Part shown: positions 56,213 to 64,000 of the stretch, in pieces
Layout of the letters: each line of letters starts with the position of its first letter
Position numbering within the stretch: the first letter of the stretch is position 1
Assembly (NCBI RefSeq): GCF_022568795.1
Contig: NZ_JAKZHU010000001.1
Coordinates: 1,240,001 to 1,304,000 of the forward strand
Reading direction: 5' to 3'
From: Arsenicicoccus dermatophilus
Lineage (GTDB): Bacteria > Actinomycetota > Actinomycetes > Actinomycetales > Dermatophilaceae
DNA length: 64,000 nucleotides
Notes under the pieces: generated by a model
What the model saw: the letters and a program-made list of their open reading frames with translations, nothing else
Told to the model about the DNA's origin: nothing
Database searches by the model: none
Made by a program: the position numbers and the translations under genes

Positions 56213-58063
56213 ATGAGCGTGCAGGACCTGCGGCTGGTGGGACTCGCCGACGACGGCGTGCACCTGCTCCTCGTGGACGAGGCGGGTGCCCGCTACCGCC
56301 TCGTCCTGGACCCGGCGCTGCGCTCCTTGATCCGCCACGAGCGGCCCCGTCCTGACCAGCGGTTCTCCGAGCCGCCGACGATCAGCCCACGTCAGGTCCA
56401 GGCCCTCATCCGGGGCGGCGCCTCGGCGGACGAGGTCGCCGAGCTGACCGGCTGGTCCAGGGACAAGATCGCGAAGTTCGAGGGACCCATCATCGCCGAG
56501 CGTGAGCACGTCGCGGGGCTGGCGACGGCCGTGCGGCTGCGCAACGCGGCCGGCGGGGCCGAGATGCTCGCCACCCGAGTGGCCGAACGTCTCGACGAGC
56601 GCGGAGTCGACGCGGCCACCGCCTCCTGGGATGCCTGGCGCACCGAGGGATCCCCGTGGACGCTGGCCCTCACCTTCGCCGCGGGCGGGCGCCTGCGCGA
56701 GGCACGCTGGCACTTCGACCTCGGCACCCGCGGGGTCACCGCCGTGGACGACGAGGCGCGCTGGCTCAGCGGCGACGCCGAGGGGCAGGGCCCCGAGCCA
56801 CTGGTGCCCCTCAACGCGACACCGCCCCGGCGAGCGCTTCAGCCTCCGGCCGACCTGCCGCACACCGCACCACCGGACGAGCGTCGCCTCGCCCAGACCC
56901 CTCCGCCGGTGATCGCCGGCCGACGACGGCAGGACGACGAGGAGGCCGAGCTGGTCGCCTCCATGCGCCAGCGCAGCGCCGCCGGTCGGCGCCGGTCGCG
57001 CAGGGCGACGACGCGTGGCACCGGCACCCGCCCCCCCGGCACCCAGCGGTCGGACGCCGCGGGCCCCGGCCGCAGCGACGAGGAGAGCGAACAGCCCCCG
57101 GCAGACCTGGGTCAGCCGGCGGGCGGGGTCCTGGGCCGGCCTCCGATCACCCCGGCTGCGACGGGCCCCACCCCGGTGTCCGGGCTGGACGCCGCGGTGG
57201 AGGCCGTCGCCCCCAGCCCGGGCGACGACCCGGCGCCGGCGGAGCGGGCCGAGCCCCCCGCCTCTCGGCGCGGCTCCGGTATGTCGGAAGCGACCCCCCA
57301 GGCATCCTCGGCCCCGGCCCCAGCTCCCCCGCTCGCCGGCCCCACGGGCCCAGGGTCGGATCGCACCGACCAGGCCGACGGCTCGACCCCGGTCGAGGCC
57401 CCGCCGGACGCAGCGGCACCGCTCTCGTCCCCACGCGGTCGGGTGAGCGGCGCGGCCCGGTCGGCCGACCGCCCGGAGCCTCCGGCCCCCTGCGGCGCCG
57501 CCCGCGCGGAGGACGAGGGTCCCCGACCTGGCGAACGGGCGGGCCGACCTGCCCCTCATGCTGCCGTCGACGAGCCCGCGGCGGCCACCGTCCCCCAGGC
57601 GCCCGCGACCGACCGCGAGCAGGACTCCCCCGCGGTCGAGGTCGAGCGGACCGAGCCCCGCATCGTACCCGTGGAGCCCGTCCGCCGTCGACGGGACCTC
57701 GACCCGGCCGACGATGCCATCGCCCTCGCCAACCGCACCCGGGGCACCGGCTCGCGAGCGGCCACGCCGGTCCCGGGGTCGACCCCTCCGGACGAGCGGC
57801 CCACCCCGGCGCCGTCGAAGCCCGAACCGTCTGCACCCCGCCCCGCGCCCCCGAGGGCGCAGGCACCGGCGGCCGAGGCCCCGCCCCAGCAGGAGCCTGC
57901 GCCTGCGCCGGCGTCCGTCCCCGGGCTGCAGGCGTCGGTGAACGAGCCCACGGCGCGGACGGGCGGACAGCGACGTGCCCAGCAGCGCCGCAGGGCGGGA
58001 CGGCCGTCGGTCCCCAGCTGGGACGACATCATGTTCGGCTCCGCCAAGAAGGACGGCAAGTAG
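56213..58063 (+). CDS. sepH: SepH, septation protein (DUF3071)
   Basis: 616 residues. The conserved N-terminal DUF3071 domain covers about 1-180 (DLRLVGLADDGVHLLLVDEAGARYRL, a helix-turn-helix ISPRQVQALIRGGASADEVAELTGWS, and a C-terminal strand-rich part). From 190 on it is a long Pro/Ala/Glu-rich disordered region that ends in a short conserved tail RRAGRPSVPSWDDIMFG. SepH binds FtsZ and promotes filament bundling at division in streptomycetes and mycobacteria. GGAG precedes the ATG at 56213. Diverges from the TRIC gene. Confidence 0.93.
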   Translation: MSVQDLRLVGLADDGVHLLLVDEAGARYRLVLDPALRSLIRHERPRPDQRFSEPPTISPRQVQALIRGGASADEVAELTGWSRDKIAKFEGPIIAEREHVAGLATAVRLRNAAGGAEMLATRVAERLDERGVDAATASWDAWRTEGSPWTLALTFAAGGRLREARWHFDLGTRGVTAVDDEARWLSGDAEGQGPEPLVPLNATPPRRALQPPADLPHTAPPDERRLAQTPPPVIAGRRRQDDEEAELVASMRQRSAAGRRRSRRATTRGTGTRPPGTQRSDAAGPGRSDEESEQPPADLGQPAGGVLGRPPITPAATGPTPVSGLDAAVEAVAPSPGDDPAPAERAEPPASRRGSGMSEATPQASSAPAPAPPLAGPTGPGSDRTDQADGSTPVEAPPDAAAPLSSPRGRVSGAARSADRPEPPAPCGAARAEDEGPRPGERAGRPAPHAAVDEPAAATVPQAPATDREQDSPAVEVERTEPRIVPVEPVRRRRDLDPADDAIALANRTRGTGSRAATPVPGSTPPDERPTPAPSKPEPSAPRPAPPRAQAPAAEAPPQQEPAPAPASVPGLQASVNEPTARTGGQRRAQQRRRAGRPSVPSWDDIMFGSAKKDGK

Positions 58064-58201
58064 TCCTCGTCCGCGCCGGGGCCGGTCCCCCGGCGCGCGG
58101 CCTGCGCTGCTGCCACGGCCCTGCCTGCCGTGCTCCCGGCGGGTCGTCGCGCCCGCGCACGTCGGCCCTGGGCCAGGCACCTCGTCACCCGACGGGGACG
58201 A

Positions 58202-58240
58202 CGCAGGGCGCCTCCCCCACGTCGGGGGAGGCGCCCTGCG
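58202..58240. terminator. Bidirectional hairpin between sepH and ppdK
   Basis: Perfect 17-bp stem (58202-58218 with 58224-58240) and a five-base loop between convergent genes, 14 bases from the ppdK stop. The rest of the 190-bp gap shows no gene. Confidence 0.85.
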
Positions 58241-58253
58241 GCTGCCGATGGGA

Positions 58254-60956
58254 TCAGGCGGTGGCGTTGCTGTCGCCCACGGTCGCGCGGCCGGCCTCGA
58301 GGCGGGCCACCGGGACGCGGAACGGCGAGCAGGACACGTAGTCCAGACCCACACCGTGGAAGAAGTGGATCGACTGCGGGTCGCCGCCGTGCTCACCGCA
58401 CACACCGAGGTGGATGTCCGGGTTGCCCTTGCGACCGCCCTCCGCACCCAGCTTCACCAGACGGCCGACGCCGGTCTGGTCCAGGGTCTCGAAGGGGCTG
58501 ACCGTGAAGACGCCCTTGTCCATGTAGTTGTTGAAGAACGCGGCCTCGACGTCGTCGCGCGAGAAGCCCCACGTGGTCTGCGTCAGGTCGTTGGTGCCGA
58601 AGGAGAAGAAGTCGGCCGACTCCGCGATGCGCTCGGACGTGAGGGCGGCGCGAGGCAGCTCGATCATGGTGCCGATGGGCATGGACAGCTCCACGCCCTT
58701 CTCCTCGGCCACCGTGCGGATGATCTGCTCGGACTCGTCGCGGATCAGGTCGAGCTCGTTGATGGAGCCGACCAGCGGGACCATCACCTCGGGGCGAGGG
58801 TCGCCGCCCGCCTGCTTGCGGATGGCGGCGGCCTCGGCCAGCGCCCGCACCTGCAGGGCGAACAGGCCCTTGACGGTCAGACCGAGACGCACGCCGCGCA
58901 GACCCAGCATCGGGTTGGACTCGTGCTGCTTGCGGACGGCCTCGAGGAGCTCGGTGTCGTGCTGGTCGGACTCGCCCTTGGCCTCGGCCACGGCGACCTT
59001 GACCGACAGCTCGGTCAGGTCGGGCAGGAACTCGTGCAGCGGCGGGTCGAGCAGACGCACGGTCATGGGCAGACCGTCCATCGCCTCGAGCATCTCCACG
59101 AAGTCCTGGCGCTGCAGCGGCAGCAGAGCGTCGAGCGCAGCCTGCTTCTCGCCCTCCTCCTTGGCGAGGATCATCCGCTCGATGAGGACGCGGCGGTCGC
59201 CCAGGAACATGTGCTCCGTGCGGCACAGGCCGATGCCCTGGGCACCGAGCTGGCGGGCGCGCTGGGAGTCCTCGGCGGTGTCGGCGTTGGTGCGCACCTG
59301 CAGGCGGCGGACGGAGTCGGCGTGCGTGAGGATGCGGTCCACGGCGCGGACGAGCTCGACGGTCTCGTCGTCCTGACCCTCGATGCCGGCCTCCAGGCCC
59401 TCCTCGAGGTAGCGCATGACCGGGCTGGGCACGACCTCGAGGCGACCCTCGAAGACCTCGCCGGTGGCCCCGTCGATGGACATCCAGTCGCCCTCGCCGT
59501 AGGTCTTGCCGCCCACCGTGATGGTCTTGGCGACCGGGTCGATGGTGAGCTCCTCGGCGCCGCAGACGCAGGTGCGGCCCATGCCGCGGGCCACGACGGC
59601 CGCGTGGGAGGTCTTGCCGCCGCGGGCGGTGAGGATGCCGCGGGAGGCGATCATGCCGGACAGGTCGTCGGGGTTGGTCTCGCGACGGACCAGGAGCACG
59701 TCCTCGCCCTGCGCGGCCTGCTCGACGGCGGCGGCGGAGTCGAAGACGACCTTGCCGACCGCGGCGCCCGGGGAGGCGGCCATGCCCTTGGTGACGAGGG
59801 TGCGCTCGCCGTTGGGGTCGAGCTGGGGGAACATGAGCTGGACGAGCTGCTCGCCGGTGACACGCTCCAGGGCCTCGTCCATGGTGATCAGCTGCTCGTC
59901 GACGAGCTGGCCGGCGATGCGGAAGGCGGCGTTGGCCGTGCGCTTGCCGACGCGGGTCTGCAGCATCCACAGCTTGCCGCGCTCGACGGTGAACTCGACG
60001 TCGCACAGGTCGCGGTAGTGGGTCTCCAGCAGGCGCAGGTTGGCCTCGAGCTGCTTGAACGGCTCGGGGTGGTGGTCGCCCATGTCCGCCAGGGACATGG
60101 TGTTGCGGATGCCGGCCACGACGTCCTCGCCCTGGGCGTTGATGAGGTAGTCGCCGTAGTGGCCCGCGTGCCCGGTGGAGGGGTCACGGGTGAAGGCGAC
60201 GCCGGTGCCGGAGGACTCGCCCATGTTGCCGAACACCATGGTGCAGACGTTGACGGCGGTGCCCAGGTCGTGGGGGATGCGCTCCCGGCGACGGTAGAGG
60301 CGGGCGCGCTCGGTGTTCCACGACTTGAAGACGGCGATGATCGCCATGTCGAGCTGCTCGCGCGGCCACTGCGGGAAGTCGCGGCCGGTCTCCTCGCGGA
60401 CGATCTCCTTGTACTCGTCCACGAGCTCCTTGAGCCCGTCGACGGACAGCTCCGGGTCGGTCTTGGCGCCGTGCTCCTGCTTCTTGCGGTCGAGCGCCTC
60501 GGCGAACTTGCTCGAGTCGATGTGCATGACCGTGGCGCCGAACATCTGGATCAGGCGGCGGTAGGAGTCCCACGCGAAGCGGTCGTCGCCGCCCACGCGG
60601 GCGAGGCCCTCGACGGAGTCGTCGTTGAGGCCGATGTTGAGGACGGTCTCCATCATGCCGGGCATGGAGAACTTGGCGCCGGAGCGGACCGACACGAGCA
60701 GCGGGTCCTCGGAGTTGCCGAGGCGACGGCCCATCTTCTGCTCCAGCAGTCGCAGCTCCTTGGTGACCTGCACGCCGAGCTCGGCGGGAGCCTGGCCCTG
60801 GGCGAGGTAGGCCCGGCACGCCTCGGTGGTGATGGTGAACCCGGGCGGGACGGGAAGCCCGAGCTTCGTCATCTCCGCGAGGTTGGCACCCTTGCCTCCG
60901 AGCAGGTCCTTCTGGTCCTTGTCACCGTGCTCGAAGTCGTAGACGTACTGCGTCAT
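58254..60956 (-). CDS. ppdK: Pyruvate, phosphate dikinase
   Basis: 900 residues. Interconverts pyruvate, ATP and phosphate with phosphoenolpyruvate, AMP and diphosphate. N-terminal ATP-grasp domain (GGKGANLAEMTKLGLPVPPGFTITTEA, SGAKFSMPGMMETVLNIG), the phosphohistidine domain with GGKTSHAAVVARGMGRTCVCG, and a C-terminal PEP-binding TIM barrel with GLCRTEHMFLG and LGVCGEHGGDP. It gives the cell a reversible PEP-pyruvate step. ATG start with AAGGGAGAC upstream. Monocistronic between two hairpin/long gaps. Confidence 0.97.
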   Translation of the reverse strand: MTQYVYDFEHGDKDQKDLLGGKGANLAEMTKLGLPVPPGFTITTEACRAYLAQGQAPAELGVQVTKELRLLEQKMGRRLGNSEDPLLVSVRSGAKFSMPGMMETVLNIGLNDDSVEGLARVGGDDRFAWDSYRRLIQMFGATVMHIDSSKFAEALDRKKQEHGAKTDPELSVDGLKELVDEYKEIVREETGRDFPQWPREQLDMAIIAVFKSWNTERARLYRRRERIPHDLGTAVNVCTMVFGNMGESSGTGVAFTRDPSTGHAGHYGDYLINAQGEDVVAGIRNTMSLADMGDHHPEPFKQLEANLRLLETHYRDLCDVEFTVERGKLWMLQTRVGKRTANAAFRIAGQLVDEQLITMDEALERVTGEQLVQLMFPQLDPNGERTLVTKGMAASPGAAVGKVVFDSAAAVEQAAQGEDVLLVRRETNPDDLSGMIASRGILTARGGKTSHAAVVARGMGRTCVCGAEELTIDPVAKTITVGGKTYGEGDWMSIDGATGEVFEGRLEVVPSPVMRYLEEGLEAGIEGQDDETVELVRAVDRILTHADSVRRLQVRTNADTAEDSQRARQLGAQGIGLCRTEHMFLGDRRVLIERMILAKEEGEKQAALDALLPLQRQDFVEMLEAMDGLPMTVRLLDPPLHEFLPDLTELSVKVAVAEAKGESDQHDTELLEAVRKQHESNPMLGLRGVRLGLTVKGLFALQVRALAEAAAIRKQAGGDPRPEVMVPLVGSINELDLIRDESEQIIRTVAEEKGVELSMPIGTMIELPRAALTSERIAESADFFSFGTNDLTQTTWGFSRDDVEAAFFNNYMDKGVFTVSPFETLDQTGVGRLVKLGAEGGRKGNPDIHLGVCGEHGGDPQSIHFFHGVGLDYVSCSPFRVPVARLEAGRATVGDSNATA

Positions 60957-61121
60957 CGATCGTCTCCCTTGACAATCTTGTGGCCCGCGGGCCGAGAGGC
61001 TCGTCCTTGTGCGACCAACCTAACGAACCGCGCCCGGGACCGCCGACGCGGGGGTCGCCTTTGCCCCGGCCGAGCCGCCCGTCAGGGGCTCGGCGACGGC
61101 ATACCTCCAGGTCAGGACCGG

Positions 61122-61799
61122 TCATCCGAGGAGAGCCCGGCCGAGGTCCCCCTCGCGCCAGTGCCGGCGGCACAGCACCCGGTAGGTCGCCCCCGCTCCC
61201 CCGCCGGCGAGGTCACCGACCGCCACCTGCGAGCCCGAGCGGATGACCCGGCCGCCCTCGATCCGGGCGTTGACCCGGCCGGCCTGCCCGCACCAGCACA
61301 GCACCTCGACCAGGTCGAGGATGTCGTCCGCGAGCTCGACGAGCCGCTGCGACCCGGGGAAGGTCCGTGAGTCGAAGGCCGTGAGGAGCCCGAAGCAGTC
61401 CACGTCGACGGCCATCTCGTCGACGACCCGGGCCAGCTGCTCCACCTGCCCGGGGGTGAGGAACTGCGCCTCGTCGACGATGACGAAGCCGCGCGGCGGG
61501 AGCGCCTCCCCGAGGGTGTCCACGAAGTCCGTGGCCGGGTCGAACTCGCGAGCGCTGACCGACATCCCGAGCCGGGAGGACAGGGTGCCCCCGCCCGCGC
61601 GGTCGGCGGAGGTGAAGATGAGTCCCGGCCGCCCGGCCTGGCGCCGGTGGAAGCCGACCTGGATGGCGAGCGCGGACTTGCCCGCGCCCATCAGCCCGGC
61701 GTGGAACCGCAGCCGGCCGACCGCGGGTGCGAGGTGGCAGATGCCGAAGAGCGGGTTCTGGTCCGGGGCGGGGCGGGTCTCGCGGGCGGCGTCGGTCAC
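61122..61799 (-). CDS. tdk: Thymidine kinase (type II)
   Basis: 225 residues. P-loop GLMGAGKSALAIQVGFHRRQ, the base-binding FVIVDEAQFL motif, and a zinc-ribbon lasso region with EVLCWCGQAGRVNARIEGGR and a C-terminal CRRHW. It phosphorylates thymidine for salvage into dTMP. The GTG at 61799 overlaps the stop of the upstream phosphatase gene (GTGA); the open frame continues far upstream but only inside that gene. Last of the DUF5998-phosphatase-tdk operon. Confidence 0.93.
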   Translation of the reverse strand: MTDAARETRPAPDQNPLFGICHLAPAVGRLRFHAGLMGAGKSALAIQVGFHRRQAGRPGLIFTSADRAGGGTLSSRLGMSVSAREFDPATDFVDTLGEALPPRGFVIVDEAQFLTPGQVEQLARVVDEMAVDVDCFGLLTAFDSRTFPGSQRLVELADDILDLVEVLCWCGQAGRVNARIEGGRVIRSGSQVAVGDLAGGGAGATYRVLCRRHWREGDLGRALLG

Positions 61800-62959
61800 G
61801 CGCCGCTCCTCGGCGTCCAGGAGAGCAGGGGTATGGCGGTCTCGGCGTCGGTCACCGAGCCGTGCACGCCCACCAGAGCCATCAGCTCGGGGCGCATGGA
61901 TCGCGAGTCGACGACCGTGATGTCGCCGGTCATGGCCACGACCACGTCGCCGATGCGGGGGGCGACCCGGTCGGCGACGACACCCATCAGCCGGCGCTCT
62001 AGCACCTCCTCGCGGGTCAGCACGAGGGCCTGGTCGCCCAGGTGGGCGGCCCAGCGGCTGGCGATGGTGGCGGCGGCGACGCCGGGCTCGGCATACAGCA
62101 TCAGCGCGCGGGGCTCGCCCCCGACGTGCCGGACGTCGGCCGCCAGGTCCGGCACCCGGGCCAGGTCGGTGCGGGCGTCCACGGGCACGTCGACCATGCC
62201 GTGGTCGGCGGTGACGTGCAGGGCGCAGTCGGGCGGGAGCATCCGGTGCAGCCGGGCGAGCTGGTCGTCGACGTGCTCCAGCTCGGCGGTCCACTGCGGG
62301 GACTGCCAGCCGTGCACGTGGCCGGCCTTGTCGAGGTCGCCCCAGTAGAGGTAGACGAGGGTGCGCGGGTCGGCCGCGGCGGCTCGGGAGGCGACCTCGA
62401 CCCGGGCGTCGAGGTCCATCGCGCCCTGGAAGCGGCCGCCGCGCAGGGCGGCGTTGGTGAGCCCGGAGCCGTCGAAGAAGTGCGGGCCGATCCGGGTCAC
62501 CGCCACGCCGGCGGCCACGCAGCGCTCGAAGACCGTCTCGTGCGGCTGCCAGGCGAAGGGGTCGACGCCCTCGTCCCAGGCCAGCTCGTTGAAGGTGCGG
62601 TCCTCGCCGGGCACGAGGACCTGGTAGCCCACGAGACCGTGCGCCCCCGGGGGCAGGCCGGTGCCGAAGGTGCCCATGCTCGTGGCCGTCGTCGACGGGA
62701 AGCCGGACTGCAGGGCGGGCGAGCCGTCCAGGGCCTGGCGCAGGAAGGGCGCGTGGCCTCGTCGGGCGTCCAGGAGCCGGCGGCCCATGCCGTCGACCAG
62801 CACCACGACGGCGCGGCGCGAGGGCGGGAGCCGCACCTTGGCGACCTCGGCGGGGCCGAGGTCGACCCCGAGGGAGCGGGCCACGCCCGGCAGCACGTCG
62901 GCCAGGCCGAGCCCGGTGTAGGCCCGGCCGAGGAGCCCGCCCTTGCTGCGCACGCTCAC
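61796..62959 (-). CDS. Alkaline phosphatase-superfamily nucleotide pyrophosphatase/phosphodiesterase-like protein
   Basis: 387 residues. Metal and nucleophile motifs of the superfamily: AVVVLVDGMGRRLLDARRGHAPFL, the nucleophile in GFPSTTATSMGTFGTG, GDLDKAGHVHGWQSPQW and VTADHGMVDVPVD. No signal peptide, so cytoplasmic. The natural substrate is unknown. GTG at 62959 overlaps the DUF5998 stop (GTGA), and its stop overlaps tdk, so all three are translated together. The actinobacterial family is usually found in this same operon. Confidence 0.88.
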   Translation of the reverse strand: MSVRSKGGLLGRAYTGLGLADVLPGVARSLGVDLGPAEVAKVRLPPSRRAVVVLVDGMGRRLLDARRGHAPFLRQALDGSPALQSGFPSTTATSMGTFGTGLPPGAHGLVGYQVLVPGEDRTFNELAWDEGVDPFAWQPHETVFERCVAAGVAVTRIGPHFFDGSGLTNAALRGGRFQGAMDLDARVEVASRAAAADPRTLVYLYWGDLDKAGHVHGWQSPQWTAELEHVDDQLARLHRMLPPDCALHVTADHGMVDVPVDARTDLARVPDLAADVRHVGGEPRALMLYAEPGVAAATIASRWAAHLGDQALVLTREEVLERRLMGVVADRVAPRIGDVVVAMTGDITVVDSRSMRPELMALVGVHGSVTDAETAIPLLSWTPRSGA

Positions 62960-63597
62960 CGCCCGGTGGCCAGCGACAGGGCCCGGGCGAAGGCCCGCGC
63001 CTGCTGGACCGCCTCGGGGCCGTCGGCGTCGGCGCTGACCCGGAAGGAGATGTCGTCGCTGGTGACGGTGCCGTCGTAGCCGTGGTCGCCCTCGCAGGCG
63101 GGGTCCGCGCACGAGGCGGGCGGCAGGTCGATGCGGCTGACCGCGCCCCAACCGAGGGTCACGGTCACCTCCGACCCGAGCGTGCCCGGGCGGTAGGCCG
63201 CGGCGGAGCCGACGACGTGGGTGAGCATCACGCCGCGGACGCTGGCCAGCGGCACCGACTCGGAGGTCGCCATGACCACGGGATCCCCGGCGCCGGGCGG
63301 GCGCTCCCCGGCCCGGCCGGTGCGGGGCACGCCGGGCTCGGCGTGCATCTCCAGGTGGTCGTCGACGTGCCCGACCACGAGCCGGGAGCGGGTGAGGACG
63401 AGCACGGTCAGGTGTCGCAGGATCTCCTCGTGGTCGAAGGTCGTCTCCTGGTGCACGAGGTGCTCGACGACGTCCTCCCCCGCCACGGCCTCGGCCACGA
63501 CGTCGGCCACCAGCGCGGGGTAGTAGCCGGCACGCTCGATGTCCCGGCGGAGGCTGTGCGGCAGCAGGTCGGCTGGGCTGACGGAGGCTCTGGGCAT
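62956..63597 (-). CDS. DUF5998 family protein
   Basis: 213 residues, soluble, function unknown. Conserved start SVSPADLLPHSLRRDIERAGYYPALVADVVAEAVAGE, then HQETTFDHEEILRHLTVLVLTRSRLVVGHVDDH, and CADPACEGDHGYDG, a small Cys/His cluster. The ATG at 63597 is seven bases after CAGAAT (minus, 63610-63605), suggesting a leaderless start; an ATG three codons upstream lies inside the -10. First gene of the operon with the phosphodiesterase and tdk. Confidence 0.9.
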   Translation of the reverse strand: MPRASVSPADLLPHSLRRDIERAGYYPALVADVVAEAVAGEDVVEHLVHQETTFDHEEILRHLTVLVLTRSRLVVGHVDDHLEMHAEPGVPRTGRAGERPPGAGDPVVMATSESVPLASVRGVMLTHVVGSAAAYRPGTLGSEVTVTLGWGAVSRIDLPPASCADPACEGDHGYDGTVTSDDISFRVSADADGPEAVQQARAFARALSLATGR

Positions 63598-63724
63598 GGC
63601 GGCCATTCTGGCACCCCGGACGGTGGTCGGACCGCTGGCGCGCGCCACCTCGTCCTCGCCCTGGCGGCGTGCACGGTCGCCGCTACGGGGGCTCAGGTGG
63701 TCCTGGGCCCAGGTGGTCACGGGG

Positions 63725-64000
63725 TCAGGTGGGCATGGCGCGGCGGTCCGCGTCGGTCCGCAGGGCGGGCGGTGCCACGGTCACGTCGGCGCCCAGCACG
63801 TCCACCCCACCGGCGCGGGCGCTCACCGGGTTGAGCTCGAGCGCGGCCACCTCCGGGAAGTCGTCGGCCAGCAGGCTGACCCGCCCGACGACCTCGTGCA
63901 GCGCGTCCAGGTCGACGGGCTGGGCGCCGCGGTGCCCGGCCAGCAAGGGCGAGGCCCGCACCGAGCGCACCAGGTCGGCCACGTCGACGTCGGTGAGCGG
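63725..64000 (-). CDS. ADP-forming acyl-CoA synthetase-like ATP-grasp protein (C-terminal fragment)
   Basis: The frame is open at the window edge and ends at 63725, giving about 91 residues: PLTDVDVADLVRSVRASPLLAGHRG, then LDALHEVVGRVSLLADDFPEVAALELNPVSARAGGVDVLGADVTV. This is the end of the ATP-grasp domain of acetyl-CoA synthetase (ADP-forming)-like proteins, which in actinobacteria are often fused to a GNAT acetyltransferase (protein acetylase Pat). Which of these it is cannot be told from the fragment. Confidence 0.75.
   Translation of the reverse strand, partial: PLTDVDVADLVRSVRASPLLAGHRGAQPVDLDALHEVVGRVSLLADDFPEVAALELNPVSARAGGVDVLGADVTVAPPALRTDADRRAMPT

Noticed and set aside
57975-61370. 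A 1131-codon plus-strand open frame opposite ppdK
   Set aside because: Antisense shadow of pyruvate phosphate dikinase; no family similarity and it crosses the sepH/ppdK terminator.

Overview
The window is a high-GC (by eye about 70% or more), gene-dense chromosomal segment of an actinobacterium. Supporting signs are RbpA, SepH, OpcA, the DUF3000/DUF3159/DUF3710/DUF4193/DUF5998 families, a TIGR03557-like LLM (F420) oxidoreductase, a ferrochelatase with Fe-S cysteines, and many genes whose start codon sits 6-8 nt after a -10 hexamer (leaderless transcription). Gene content and order suggest Micrococcales, possibly near Intrasporangiaceae/Ornithinimicrobiaceae; that placement is inference. I see no rRNA, tRNA, CRISPR array, insertion sequence, prophage or secretion/defence island. 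This is mostly conserved backbone, and I did not find a clearly novel multi-gene system.

Layout: 0-2.3 kb, start of a sufR-sufB-sufD operon (minus). 2.4-6.3 kb, an ABC-2 type exporter, then ctaA and ctaB (heme A synthesis) converging on a perfect hairpin. 6.5-13.6 kb, the pentose-phosphate operon tkt-tal-zwf-opcA-pgl with overlapping stops and starts. 13.8-15.6 kb, hemE, secG and rbpA (minus). 15.7-18.2 kb, DUF3000, an atypical LuxR-type response regulator and ribonuclease D. 18.3-21.7 kb, fadA-fadB beta-oxidation pair behind a palindromic operator. 21.8-23.4 kb, an HTH-MurA fusion interrupted by a frameshift. 23.5-24.4 kb, DUF808 membrane protein; 24.4-25.0 kb, no convincing gene. 25-28.3 kb, ahpC-ahpF-oxyR peroxide operon (minus). 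28.5-33.6 kb, M3 oligopeptidase, LLM oxidoreductase, dxs.

34-40.7 kb is a carbohydrate locus: a glycogen-debranching-type glucosidase diverges from a LacI regulator, a lipoprotein binding protein and two permeases, the first frameshifted, with no ATPase gene. 40.8-42.6 kb, a K+ channel with RCK-like domains on both sides of the pore. 42.8-47.1 kb, aconitase (with two copies of a palindromic operator upstream) and a TrmA-family RNA methyltransferase. 47.1-50.7 kb, APC permease diverging from two tandem TrkA proteins. 50.7-54.3 kb, DUF3159, OB-fold, DUF3710, dut, DUF4193, inositol phosphatase. 54.4-56.1 kb, hemH and a frameshifted TRIC-family channel. 56.2-61 kb, sepH and ppdK converging on a hairpin. 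61.1-64 kb, tdk, a phosphodiesterase-like enzyme, DUF5998 and the end of an ADP-forming acyl-CoA synthetase-like gene.

Functionally the segment joins NADPH supply (pentose phosphate), heme and Fe-S assembly (suf, ctaAB, hemE, hemH), peroxide defence, central carbon nodes (aconitase, PPDK) and K+ homeostasis. The most useful observations are: three separate one-base frameshifts, each repairable by one base in a G/C run; the leaderless start-site signature; a leaderless 21-codon upstream ORF coupled to the sugar-binding protein gene; and the paired operators before aconitase.
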